From Methanocorpusculum sp. MCE (lineage in GTDB: Archaea > Halobacteriota > Methanomicrobia > Methanomicrobiales > Methanocorpusculaceae), in the NCBI GenBank assembly GCA_003315675.1, contig NIZU01000071.1, positions 1-20,329 on the forward strand: a stretch of DNA of 20,329 nt, in the 5' to 3' direction. Under the pieces are notes generated by a model. The model saw only the letters and a list, made by a program, of their open reading frames with translations, made no database searches and was not told where the DNA came from. This document shows positions 1-8,236 of this stretch, piece after piece (positions within the stretch are counted from its first letter, which is position 1; the number at the start of each line of letters is the position of its first letter). Both the position numbers and the translations under genes were made by a program.

Positions 1-84
1 ACCAACGTCGGAGAGACGGTCGCCAAGTTTTTCATAACGTTCGTGATATGCCTGGTTGAGACCAAAGCTGCTGAAAGTCCCCAT
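1..84 (-). CDS. Probable transposase, N-terminal fragment cut by window edge
   Basis: Only the first 28 codons are inside the window; the frame is open from an ATG at 84 to the edge. The peptide starts MGTFSSFGLNQAYHERYEKL and continues GDRLSDVG. This resembles from memory the start of IS5/IS1182-like transposases of methanogens, which begin with a short SFGL-x-xAY segment followed by LGD-L. No strong ribosome binding site precedes it. The AT-rich stretch after it (85-290) would hold the end of the insertion sequence, but I could not identify a terminal inverted repeat without the other end. The identity is a family-level guess from a short fragment; the reading frame itself is well supported. 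Confidence 0.45.
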   Translation of the reverse strand, partial: MGTFSSFGLNQAYHERYEKLGDRLSDVG

Positions 85-329
85 ACATACTACTCAACGT
101 ACGAAAAGAAAGTACTTTCTGTCGAAAAAAAAGGTTGTTAGAAATTCTCTGTAATTATATTTCTTTTCTTGCATGAATTGACCTTATGGTTACTATCTAC
201 GTTTATAATAGTAAAAGTAACTCCATCAAACTACCTACGAAAACAATTTACTCTTTAAATTTTCTGTGCATCTAAAGATAATCTCTCTATGAAATTAACC
301 AACAGAAAAAGACTTGGTCACCCGTTGAG

Positions 330-396
330 GCTCCCGCGTCCAGTCGCAAGTCTTCGCTTCACTCAGACTTGCTCCGCTGAGGGAGCTAAAGCTCCC
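330..396. repeat. Nested inverted-repeat (hairpin) element
   Basis: Three sets of arms are visible. The outer arms are GCTCCC (330-335) and GGGAGC (381-386). The inner arms are GCAAGTC (346-352) and GACTTGC (366-372). An adjoining tight hairpin has GGGAGCT (381-387) and AGCTCCC (390-396) around a 2-base loop; it competes with the outer pair for the same bases. The density of pairing suggests a REP-like or miniature mobile element, or the structured part of the ecfT terminator region. Only one copy is visible here, so its repetitiveness cannot be judged. Confidence 0.5.
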
Positions 397-400
397 CGCC

Positions 401-407
401 AAAAAAA
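401..407 (-). terminator. T-run terminator of the acyl-CoA synthetase-ECF operon
   Basis: On the minus strand a run of seven T follows the ecfT stop codon (424-426) by about 17 bases and precedes the GGGAGCT hairpin at 381-396. Archaeal termination depends mainly on such T-runs, so the minus-strand operon probably ends here. Confidence 0.5.
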
Positions 408-423
408 GAGGGTTCTATTCTTC

Positions 424-1191
424 TCACAGAATAAACGTCACATACACGATGCCGGCAAAGATTGCCGCAACGATCAAAACCGTCACGAAATCTGCCGCAT
501 GGTAGACCATCTTTCTCCGGTGCTCCGACGCTTTCCGGTAGCCCCGCATATCGATCGTCAGACCAAGCGTATCCGCTTTTGCGAGTGAATTCAGCATCAG
601 CGGGAGCATCACCGGGCCAAGCTGCTTCAGTTTGCCGATGACCCCGCCTCCCGGGAAGTACCCGCGGGAGAGCTGAGCCTCATTGATCCGGACACCCTCT
701 CTCTGAAGAGTCGGGATAAACCGGATCGCGATCAGAAACATCAAAGCGTAATCGCCCGGGATCCGGAGCGTATAAAGCGCATTCACCAGATCACGCGGCT
801 GAGTCGAGATCACCAGCAGCTGGAACGAGAAGATCAGCACCGCAAACCGGAGAGCCATCAGCACCGCGAACATGATCGCGCCCGTCGTCACAGGGAACAT
901 CCCGTTCGGCAGAAGCGCAAACAGCACATCGCCCGACGCACTCGTCAGCACCGTCAAAACGACCAGAGCAAGACCCAGAATGATCAGCAGATGGACCTGA
1001 CGGATCAGCGGCTTCAACAGCCCGCCGATCGCCGCGAATGCCAGAACGAAAATGACCATCCCGCCAAGAAGCAGCGGATTCGACGTGAAGATCGCCGCAA
1101 ACATCATACCGACCGCGAAGAAGATCTTCGTCATCGGCGACAACCGGTGAACGAACCGGTTCCCCGGGATATACAGCATAATATCTTCCAT
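424..1191 (-). CDS. ecfT: ECF transporter transmembrane scaffold protein EcfT
   Basis: This is the membrane scaffold of an energy-coupling-factor vitamin/metal importer; it connects the substrate-binding S subunit to the paired ATPases. The product is about 255 residues with several hydrophobic segments. It carries the two short Arg-Gly coupling motifs of the family, SRG in EAQLSRGYFPGG and MRG in IDMRGYRKASEH, followed by a final membrane helix. I chose the ATG at 1191 because GGAGGTGA lies 8 bases before it, inside the last codons of the upstream gene. A GTG at 1200 would extend the protein by three residues and overlap its own binding site. The gene is 1 base behind the fused ecfSAA gene, so the two are translationally linked. 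EcfT family membership is secure; the transported substrate is not known. Confidence 0.9.
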   Translation of the reverse strand: MEDIMLYIPGNRFVHRLSPMTKIFFAVGMMFAAIFTSNPLLLGGMVIFVLAFAAIGGLLKPLIRQVHLLIILGLALVVLTVLTSASGDVLFALLPNGMFPVTTGAIMFAVLMALRFAVLIFSFQLLVISTQPRDLVNALYTLRIPGDYALMFLIAIRFIPTLQREGVRINEAQLSRGYFPGGGVIGKLKQLGPVMLPLMLNSLAKADTLGLTIDMRGYRKASEHRRKMVYHAADFVTVLIVAAIFAGIVYVTFIL

Positions 1192-1192
1192 T

Positions 1193-3136
1193 TCACTCAC
1201 CTCCGCGGACCGCGGTTATTTTACCCGCTTCCATCTCGATGATCCGGTCCGCATACCGACCTGCGAGCACAGGGTCATGCGTCACCATAAGGATCGTCTT
1301 ACCATCATTCCGCATCCCGGTCAGGACACGCATGATCTCATACGACTCCTTCGGATCGAGACCCGTCGTCGGCTCATCCATGATAACGATCTCCTGGCCT
1401 GTGGCAATAACGCAGGCAAGAGCAAGCTTCTGGCGTTCCCCGCGGCTCAGATGGCGGGGATTCATCTTCGCTTTACCGGCAAGGCCCACGGCCGCAAGAG
1501 AAGCCGCCGGCGAAGCATCGGACTTCCCGATGTTCTTCAGACCGAACTGGATCTCCTTCTCGCAGGTGTTTTCAAACAGCATCGTATCCGGATTCTGGAA
1601 CACCAGACCAACATACTTCGCGATCTCCGGGATCGACCGGGACGCAATATCCTCGCCCTTAAGAAGGACCGAGCCCGCATCCGGACGGAGAAGACCGTTC
1701 AGATGTTTGACGAGTGTCGTCTTGCCCGATCCGTTCTCACCGAGAATTGCCGCGATCTCTCCCTTGAAGAAGGAGACCGAGACATCATCCAACGCAAGGA
1801 CCTCGGGGAATTTGTGCGTGACGTGCGCCGCTTCCAGCACGACTTCGTGGGTCGGGGCGGTCTTTTCAAGCGTCGGGTAGTTGGTGTTCTCGGGTTTTGG
1901 AACGCCGTCATACACGATTCTTCCCTCATTCATCGTGATCATCCGCGTGGCATAGCCGATCGTCTCATCGATCATGTGCTCAATCAAAACGATCGAATGA
2001 CCCTTAGCCGTCATGCCTTTCAGCAGGGTGTACACCTGGCGTCTGGCATTTTTATCCAGCTCGGAGGTCGCCTCGTCCAGAACGAGGAGAGGGGTCTCTC
2101 GGGAAAGGGCCGCAGCCATCGCGACCCGCTGTTTCTGTCCGCCCGAAAGATTGTGCGGCGCACGGTCCGTTAAGTGACCAGTACAGGTGATCTTGTAGAT
2201 CTCGTCGAGTTTCTTTCTGACCTCGGCCTCGGGCAGATCGCGGGTCTCCAGACCGGTGAGGATCTCCTCCTCGACCGTGGTGAAGATCAGCTGGGCATCG
2301 GCATCGTCAAAAACCATCCCGACCTTTTCCGAAAGCTCGGTCACGTCTTTGTATTCATCGGCATATTTTCCGTAAAGAGAGACGTTTCCTACAACCGTCC
2401 CGCCGTAGGCGTGAACAAGAACGCCGGAGATCGCACGGGCAAGCGTGGTTTTTCCGGCTCCGGAAGGTCCGTTGACCACAACGAACTCGCCCGGGTTTAT
2501 TTTCAGCGAGATGTTTTCAAGAGACGGCGTGTCTGCCGCCTGATAGGTAAACGTAAGTTTGTCCAAGGCGACCGAATCGCTCGGCGCTGCCTCGGTGTGG
2601 GCGGTTTTGATGACGGTTTTCGTCTTCTGCATAACCGAGGTCGCCGGCATCGCGATGATCTGGGCGATGATAACGTTCACGACCATTGCGCTCATCACAA
2701 TCGGGATCAGGGCTATGGCAAAAGCCAGGACCGTGGCGACCGTGGTTTCGGTCGTGAAGAACATCAAGAAGCAGGTGACGGTGATGAAGGTGAATCCGCT
2801 CGCAGGGGTGGCGATCGCAGTTGAAATTGCCGGGGCAAGGCGGGTATGATCCTTGACGAGTTTATACACCGCTAAACAGACCACGGCGCCGATCGGCGCC
2901 GAGATCAGGTTTCCCAAGGGAAAGATCGAGTGCGAAAAAACCGCACAGATAATTCCGGCTACAACGCCTATCCCGAGCGCTTCTTTGAACTTCGGGACGA
3001 CGAGGATGATCGCAAGGCAGTAGAAGGCGATCGTCAGATCCGCGACGATCGCGCCCGGTACGAATAAGGAAATGTACCGGGCAATTGCTCCGGCGGCAAG
3101 TAAAATGCCGACGAGTGCTATATCACGTGATTTCAT
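1193..3136 (-). CDS. Fused ECF transporter: S component plus two EcfA ATPase domains
   Basis: One 647-residue protein joins three ECF parts that are normally separate. Residues 1-165 are a hydrophobic substrate-binding (S) domain starting MKSRDIALVGILLAAGAIAR. Residues about 185-410 are ATPase 1, with Walker A GPSGAGKTT (223-231), signature LSGGQ (330-334) and Walker B LLVLDE (350-355). Residues about 430-647 are ATPase 2, with GENGSGKTT (466-474), LSRGE (563-567) and IVIMDE (583-588). ATPase 1 has Asp (VFDDAD, residue 277) where the Q-loop glutamine is expected; ATPase 2 keeps VFQNPD. The gene follows the acyl-CoA synthetase by 13 bases and ecfT follows after 1 base, so all three are probably one transcript. 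The S domain loosely recalls TrpP/ThiW-type small-molecule carriers, but I cannot name a substrate. Confidence 0.9.
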   Translation of the reverse strand: MKSRDIALVGILLAAGAIARYISLFVPGAIVADLTIAFYCLAIILVVPKFKEALGIGVVAGIICAVFSHSIFPLGNLISAPIGAVVCLAVYKLVKDHTRLAPAISTAIATPASGFTFITVTCFLMFFTTETTVATVLAFAIALIPIVMSAMVVNVIIAQIIAMPATSVMQKTKTVIKTAHTEAAPSDSVALDKLTFTYQAADTPSLENISLKINPGEFVVVNGPSGAGKTTLARAISGVLVHAYGGTVVGNVSLYGKYADEYKDVTELSEKVGMVFDDADAQLIFTTVEEEILTGLETRDLPEAEVRKKLDEIYKITCTGHLTDRAPHNLSGGQKQRVAMAAALSRETPLLVLDEATSELDKNARRQVYTLLKGMTAKGHSIVLIEHMIDETIGYATRMITMNEGRIVYDGVPKPENTNYPTLEKTAPTHEVVLEAAHVTHKFPEVLALDDVSVSFFKGEIAAILGENGSGKTTLVKHLNGLLRPDAGSVLLKGEDIASRSIPEIAKYVGLVFQNPDTMLFENTCEKEIQFGLKNIGKSDASPAASLAAVGLAGKAKMNPRHLSRGERQKLALACVIATGQEIVIMDEPTTGLDPKESYEIMRVLTGMRNDGKTILMVTHDPVLAGRYADRIIEMEAGKITAVRGGE

Positions 3137-3149
3137 GATGGGTATTCTT

Positions 3150-4643
3150 TTATGAGTATTGTTCGCGAAGTTCCCGTCTCAGGAGCTTCCAGCCGTTGAC
3201 CCGGGGGAGGGCATCCACCGTGATGATTTTGCGGGGAACTTTGTATCCCGCAAGACGCTCTTTTGCATATGCTCTGAGAGCGTCTTCCTTAGATGAGCTG
3301 TCCCAGCCCTTCCGCCAAACGACGGCGGCTACCGGCATCTCGCCCCGATGTTCGTCGGGGATGCCGAAGACCGCGATCTCTGCGACCCCTTTGTAGCCGA
3401 TCAGGACCTCTTCAACCTCGGTCGGGTAGATCTTCCAACCGGACATGACGATCATGTCCTTTTTCCGGTCAGTAAGGAAAAGCCGGAGATCTTTGTCGAG
3501 ATAGCCCACATCTCCCGTGAGGAACCAGCCGTCTTCGAGGAACGAGGCGGCAGTCTCTTTGGGCATATTCCAGTAGCCTTTTGCCACGGCCGGACCGCGA
3601 AGCGCGATCTCGCCCGGCGTGTCGATCGGCATCTCGATCGACGGATCGGTTTCGTCAACGATCTTGACTTCCGAGAAGCAGACCGGGTGGCCCACGCTCT
3701 GGAACCGGTCGGCCGATGCATAATCCTCGGGACGGATCACCGTTCCCGTGCCGATGACGACAGTTTCTGAAAGACCGTAGGCATTGATGACCGGGATGTT
3801 GTACCGGTAATAGAATTTTTTCCAGATATCGTGGTGGAGAGGACCGCCGCCGGAGATGATCTCTCTGACGGTTGCCAGGCTCTCTTCGGGTCCCGCAGGG
3901 GCTTCCGTGAGTGAATGGATCACCGGCGGCATGCCCGCGAGAACGGTGACTTTGTGCTCTTTGCAGAGATCGAGATATTTTTGATACTCATACCTCTCCA
4001 TCATAACATAGAGAGCTCCCGCCCGCATCGCGGCGATTCCCCAGGAAAGGCCGACGTGACCCATCGGGTAGATGCCGAGATAGACGTCGTTTTGTTTGTA
4101 GGTCAGCACATCGCAGATGTTGTGGATCGCGGCGAGCCAGTTTCCATGGGTGAGCATGGCGCCTTTGGGTTTGCCGGTGGTCCCGGAGGTATACTGGAGC
4201 TGGCAGAGATCGTCGTGCTCCGTATGTTCCGGTAAGAGGCGAGGTTCGCCGCGCAGAGATTCGATGTCTCCCGGCACATAGGTCTTGACCGGAAGATTCC
4301 GGGAGGCAGACACGCCGTCGGCATCGGTGATGAAAATCTTCGCCCCGGAGTTTTCAACCATATAGGCAAGTTCGCTTGGCGTATAGACGCGATTCGTTGG
4401 AACGGCCACGCAGCCGATCCTCCAGACGGCGAAGTAGGAAACGAGATATTCGGGGCTGCTGTTCATATAGAGAATGATACGGTCGCCTTTCACGGCACCG
4501 AGGGAGAGGAGGTCGCGGGCGAGCGCGGAACTTATCGAAAGTATCTCAGCGGAGGTGTATGACGTGTTTCTTTCCGGACAGAAAAAAACCGGTTTTGCCA
4601 GACGGCAGGAGTTTGCATCGAGAAAGGTGGTTATATTCAACAT
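3150..4643 (-). CDS. AMP-forming acyl-CoA synthetase (acid-CoA ligase)
   Basis: This is a 497-residue member of the adenylate-forming family: a carboxylic acid plus ATP gives an acyl-adenylate, which is then transferred to CoA. Visible motifs are the P-loop YTSGTTGKPKGAML (151-164), the AYGLSE adenine-site motif, the WFLTGDVGYLD segment with the hinge following at LTDRKKDMI, and the C-terminal catalytic lysine K486 in PRVNGWKLLRREL, where Trp replaces the usual Gly before the lysine. There is no signal peptide or membrane segment, so it should be cytoplasmic. It is the first gene of the operon with the fused ECF importer, which suggests it activates the imported acid or a related compound; this is inference. 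The family is certain; the acid (short-chain, medium-chain or aromatic) cannot be read from the sequence. Confidence 0.9.
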   Translation of the reverse strand: MLNITTFLDANSCRLAKPVFFCPERNTSYTSAEILSISSALARDLLSLGAVKGDRIILYMNSSPEYLVSYFAVWRIGCVAVPTNRVYTPSELAYMVENSGAKIFITDADGVSASRNLPVKTYVPGDIESLRGEPRLLPEHTEHDDLCQLQYTSGTTGKPKGAMLTHGNWLAAIHNICDVLTYKQNDVYLGIYPMGHVGLSWGIAAMRAGALYVMMERYEYQKYLDLCKEHKVTVLAGMPPVIHSLTEAPAGPEESLATVREIISGGGPLHHDIWKKFYYRYNIPVINAYGLSETVVIGTGTVIRPEDYASADRFQSVGHPVCFSEVKIVDETDPSIEMPIDTPGEIALRGPAVAKGYWNMPKETAASFLEDGWFLTGDVGYLDKDLRLFLTDRKKDMIVMSGWKIYPTEVEEVLIGYKGVAEIAVFGIPDEHRGEMPVAAVVWRKGWDSSSKEDALRAYAKERLAGYKVPRKIITVDALPRVNGWKLLRRELREQYS

Positions 4644-4736
4644 CGATTATCACAACAATATACGTTAATGTATAATTGTGTGCATCATAAGTATAAATAT
4701 GCTCCCAATTGAACGGGGAAAGGGGGACGCCCGGAG
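4644..4736. promoter_or_regulatory. Divergent promoter region, acyl-CoA synthetase / PFW-motif operon
   Basis: This 93-base AT-rich spacer separates two divergent gene groups. For the plus strand, AAGTATAAATATG near 4688-4700 is a good archaeal TATA-box candidate about 40 bases before the ATG at 4737. On the minus strand, TTATACATTAACG within roughly 4661-4680 can serve the acyl-CoA synthetase. Plus-strand ribosome-binding potential is A/G-rich (GGGGAAAGGGGGA). Confidence 0.45.
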
Positions 4737-5453
4737 ATGAGGCAAGAAAACATCTATCAGAACGTACGTAAATATATTGACTTATTTATGGCAGAAATAC
4801 CAGAAGGAATACCCGTACCTCTGCAGTGTTCCGGCGTAATCGCCCCTCAAATCGATGAGGCGCGGGCGCGGGAACTTGCCCGCGAGTGGCTGGAGTCGGA
4901 CACCAAGCCGTTCATCCCCGAAGACAAGATCAGGTTCGGGAAAGCCGTGATGCTCTATTACCCCTTCTGGAAATACACGAGGGAAGACGGGTGCTTGGAT
5001 GTGACGGTCTACCGGCCGGCCTGCGGGACGCTTCTTTCGGGTCTGCAGAATATGCATAGGGATGATAACGAGATCGTGCCGATCCCGAAGGATGCCAATA
5101 TTCTCCCTGCAACCGTTCAATCCTCTGTGTATTACCCCGAGCTCCATGGTATTGCCCGTGCTGAGGAGCTGATCGGGATTCCTCTGTGGCTGATCAGCTA
5201 CAAAGTAAAAAAATCCATTTACATGATCGAGGTGGACGCGGCATCCGGAAAAATCTACGATGAGTGGCATCCGATCAAAGAGCCGGTCAACTGGAGAAAG
5301 ACCGCACTGATCGCCTGCATCCCGTTAATGATCCTCTCGCTTATCGCCGTCTACTTCAGTCCCTGGCTGTTTCTTCTGGTTGCGGGACTGCTGATCTTCT
5401 TCATGTATCAGAGCGAGATGCTCGGTGTGATTAACCTCAAACGCAAGGAGTGA
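4737..5453 (+). CDS. Uncharacterised membrane protein with PFW motifs
   Basis: I do not recognise a named family for this 238-residue protein. A soluble N-terminal part of about 185 residues contains YYPFWKY and, near 160-180, IPLWLISYKVKKSIYMIEVD; two hydrophobic segments follow close to the C-terminus (about 190-230), ending with a basic LKRKE tail. The same order (PFW-aromatic motif, then a second aromatic strand pair ending in D-A-x-x-G-x-I/V, then membrane helices) is present in the next gene, so the two look like tandem relatives. The stop codon is 4 bases before the next start and AAGGAGTG lies across it, so they are co-translated. PFW-aromatic repeats occur in bacterial zinc-ribbon membrane proteins of unknown role; that comparison is from memory. 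Confidence 0.8.
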   Translation: MRQENIYQNVRKYIDLFMAEIPEGIPVPLQCSGVIAPQIDEARARELAREWLESDTKPFIPEDKIRFGKAVMLYYPFWKYTREDGCLDVTVYRPACGTLLSGLQNMHRDDNEIVPIPKDANILPATVQSSVYYPELHGIARAEELIGIPLWLISYKVKKSIYMIEVDAASGKIYDEWHPIKEPVNWRKTALIACIPLMILSLIAVYFSPWLFLLVAGLLIFFMYQSEMLGVINLKRKE

Positions 5454-5457
5454 AAAG

Positions 5458-6958
5458 ATGGGGCTTGAACGCTCAGTCGAAGATCAGGTCGCCGAGTTCT
5501 ATTACAAAGCGAAGATCACCAGAGGCGTCGCCGACCGGACGTTCCGGACTTGGTTTTCAAAAGGAATCAAGGCGCCCGACCTCGGAAAGTGCGCCGAAGT
5601 CAGCGAAATGTACCTTCTCTATCTGCCGTTCTGGAGGTTCGTTGCCCTGGGAAAAGCCGTCGCCTGCGGCTACTCGGAATATACCGAGCAAACCGGCAAC
5701 GTGATCAGAAATATCTTCGAGGAGTTGATCGACGACGAGTTCATCTGGACGGAGTGCGCCTGTGATACCGGCAAATACGGTATCGAGAAACTCTGGCTTG
5801 ACCCCGGAGGAGAGGCTCCTTACGTAAGAGGATCGGTCGTTTCGATGGAGCCCGGTGGATCCGCGGTCGAGGCGAGCAAACGGGGAAGAGAAGCGGTCCA
5901 CGAAATGATCAAGACCGCCCTCGAAAAACGGATCGATACGATCACGCTGAAAAAGTCGTTTCTGATTCCAAAAGTCTTCGAACTGGTGTATGCTCCGGTC
6001 TGGATCGCGCATTACTCCTACAAAGGGGGTCACTATACGGCGATCGTGGATGCCGTGCGCGGCGAGGTTCTGGGCGGGACAAGCCCGATCAATCTGACCG
6101 CACGTACCAGGATGATGATCCTCTCCCTTGCCATAGGAGGGATCATGATCGGATCTTCGGTGGCCATGCTCATTCATACGGGGCCGTATCAGCTGGCCGA
6201 GATGTTCCAGATCATCCTGCTTCTGCTGGGTATTGCCATGTGTATGGCGGGATATCCCGCATTCAAAGAAGGAAGAACCTTCGTCGCCGCCGGAACGATG
6301 CAGCACATCTCCTCGCTCCGCCCTGTGGTAAGAGTCCCAAAACAGCTGACCGATCGGGAGATTCTGAACCATGACTCCACCATCCTGCAGTGTCCGCTCT
6401 GCGGAGAGGTAGTTAAGAAGCCGTGGGGAGAGGTTATCACGCCCTGCAAAAAAATGCTCCCACCTGCTGGATATCACCGCGGATACGGTCAAAATCGTGC
6501 CTTACGATGTGGCCAAACCCGATCTTCTGGCAAAAGTAGCGATGGAAGGGGTGAAAGCCGACTTCATTCCGTTCTGGCGGTTCGATGTGAACTTCGAAGT
6601 GACGGACAAGCTCACTGGAGGGGATACGACAACCGGCCTTCCGGACATTGACGGAAAACGGAGCTACTATATTTGTGCGGCCGATATCCCCCGGTATCTT
6701 GCCGAGCCCTGGGAAATTGATATGACGATCCGAAACCCCGAGATCGTCGAAGCCGTTGCCGGATATGAAGGTAATTATCTGCCGATCCTGATCAACAAAA
6801 ACACTGCACGGGAGCTTACGGAGTTTCTGTATCTTCGCTACGAGACGGAAAAACCAGGTGTCCTGCAGGTCCTCAGATACAACTTCACGGTGGAAAATTC
6901 CCGGATCGTCTACATCCCGTATTATAAAGAACAGTCTTCCTACATTCCCGGGATCTGA
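5458..6958 (+). pseudogene. Zinc-ribbon PFW-motif membrane protein, frameshifted at an A7 run
   Basis: The frame starting at 5458 is coding to about 6453, then coding continues in the +1 frame from 6455 to the stop at 6958. The break is the A7 run at 6448-6454. Removing one A gives a 499-residue protein and restores a four-cysteine zinc ribbon: CPLC (C312, C315), then CKKC (C330, C333), the last cysteine codon lying just after the run. Domains in order: LPFWRF segment (about 57-62), APVWIAHYSYKGG strand region (about 180), two membrane helices (about 215-265), zinc ribbon, then a second soluble half with FIPFWRFDVNF and VYIPYYKE. Without the shift the protein ends in about 65 unrelated residues. 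It is either a slippage gene, a recent pseudogene or a sequencing error. Function unknown; probably partners the gene before it. Confidence 0.8.
6448..6454 (+). other. A7 run at frame change inside the zinc-ribbon gene
   Basis: The sequence reads TGC, seven A, TGC. In the first frame it is TGC-AAA-AAA-ATG; with one A skipped it is TGC-AAA-AAA-TGC, which gives Cys-Lys-Lys-Cys and the downstream reading frame. The exact restoration of a CxxC knuckle places the shift at this run with high precision. Confidence 0.8.
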
Positions 6959-7000
6959 TATCAGATTCCCATTTTTCATATCATTTCAAGAGGTATTATT

Positions 7001-8149
7001 GTGATAATTTTAGAAGAGCCATACATTTCCGACTTTCTGCTTGAATATCTTGCGGCACATGAAGTTCCCGTACTGGCAAACGAGTACGCGGCTTCCAACA
7101 GCAGAGGAAACGCCCTGCATTTCATAGATACGCAGGAAGCGGTAGAGAGGTATCAGGACGGCGAACGGATCTACACCGTATCGGAACACGCCCTTGACTG
7201 GATATATGAACACCTGCCTGCAAGCGAACTTGTTCGTAAAATCAGCATCCTCAAAGACAAGGCACTGTTTCGTAAAACGGTATCGGGACTCTATCCTGAT
7301 CTGTTTTTCGAGGAGGTCACGCTGGACAAACTGCGAAGCAGCGACCATTCACGCATTCCGTATCCGGTCATTCTGAAACCTTCCGTCGGATTTTTCAGCG
7401 TCGGCGTCTATGCACTGTTCAATGAGGATGATCTGAAAAAAGCAGTCTTTGACATCGAGAAAAATATCCAAAAATGGGCGGCGGATTTCCCGGAAACCGT
7501 GATCGGTTCAACCTTCCTTCTCGAGCAGTACATCAGAGGTACGGAGTATGCGATCGACGCATATTACGATACAAAGGGAAAGCCGGTCATACTGAACATC
7601 CTGACCCACCGTTTTGCCTCCGAGTCCGATGTGAGAGACCGTATCTACTATACGTCAGTAGAAATCATCGGGCAGTATCTTGAGCCGTTTACCCGGTTCC
7701 TTGAACGGATCAACACTCAATTGCACATAACCGATTTTCCGATGCATATCGAAGTCAGAGTCACACAAGACGACATCATCCCGATCGAATTCAATCCTTT
7801 GCGGTTCGCCGGATCCTGTTCAACCGATATTGCGTATTATGCGTACGGCATAAACACGGTCGACTGCTATCTGAATCAGATCAAGCCGGATTTTACCGAG
7901 ATCCTTGCCAAAAAATCCGGCAAGATCTACAGCATGATCCTGATCGACAAGGGCGGAAAAGAGATAGACAGCGGTAGATTCGACTACGGCAGACTCTACG
8001 ATGAGTTTGAACATGTCCTGGACATCCGAAAAGTTGAGGCGCCTGAAATGGGATTGTTTGCTTTTCTGTTTACGGAAACCAGCGTTGGGAACGAACAGGA
8101 ACTTGACAGGGCGCTGATATCCGACTTTTCCGAGTACCTGCTCGAATAA
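7001..8149 (+). CDS. ATP-grasp family ligase
   Basis: This 382-residue protein has the ATP-grasp fold, which joins an acyl-phosphate intermediate to an amine or similar nucleophile using ATP. An N-terminal Rossmann-like part of about 85 residues is followed by the ATP-binding strand-loop VILKPSVGFFSVGV (123-136), the hinge LLEQYIRGTEYAID (173-186) and a metal-binding end MHIEVRVTQDDIIPIEFNPLRFAG, with Glu and Asn in the expected E-x-N arrangement. The start is GTG at 7001, with AAGAGGT about 9 bases upstream. It lies 42 bases after the zinc-ribbon membrane protein gene on the same strand. The closest analogues are carbamoyl-phosphate-synthase-like or carnosine-synthase-like ATP-grasp enzymes. 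Substrates cannot be inferred from the sequence. Confidence 0.85.
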   Translation: MIILEEPYISDFLLEYLAAHEVPVLANEYAASNSRGNALHFIDTQEAVERYQDGERIYTVSEHALDWIYEHLPASELVRKISILKDKALFRKTVSGLYPDLFFEEVTLDKLRSSDHSRIPYPVILKPSVGFFSVGVYALFNEDDLKKAVFDIEKNIQKWAADFPETVIGSTFLLEQYIRGTEYAIDAYYDTKGKPVILNILTHRFASESDVRDRIYYTSVEIIGQYLEPFTRFLERINTQLHITDFPMHIEVRVTQDDIIPIEFNPLRFAGSCSTDIAYYAYGINTVDCYLNQIKPDFTEILAKKSGKIYSMILIDKGGKEIDSGRFDYGRLYDEFEHVLDIRKVEAPEMGLFAFLFTETSVGNEQELDRALISDFSEYLLE

Positions 8150-8236
8150 TCCAGGTCCGACCGCGAACGGTGCATAAAGGAAAAGTGAATACCCAGCCCG
8201 TACCAACGTTAAGGAAAGGGCGCCTCCAAAAAATTC

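Larger units (their letters stand above)
85..423. other. Gene-free stretch between transposase fragment and ecfT
   Basis: I see no convincing gene here. A 99-residue plus-strand frame (289-588) runs into the antisense of ecfT and is Arg/Lys-rich, as antisense frames often are. Bases 85-290 are strongly AT-rich and contain a perfect 14-base palindrome at 107-120 (AGAAAGTACTTTCT). Bases 330-396 are GC-richer and form nested inverted repeats, listed separately. The sharp change of composition near 300-330 may mark the boundary between an insertion-sequence end and older sequence. Confidence 0.6.

Noticed and set aside
1192..1200. GTG at 1200 as the ecfT start
   Set aside because: It overlaps its own GGAGGTGA; the ATG at 1191 has ideal 8-base spacing.
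1277..2173. 298-residue plus-strand frame
   Set aside because: It is the antisense of the ATPase domains of the fused ECF gene; composition is Arg/His-rich and no motif is seen.
5557..6492. 311-residue minus-strand frame
   Set aside because: It is the antisense of the zinc-ribbon gene, which shows clear motifs on the plus strand.
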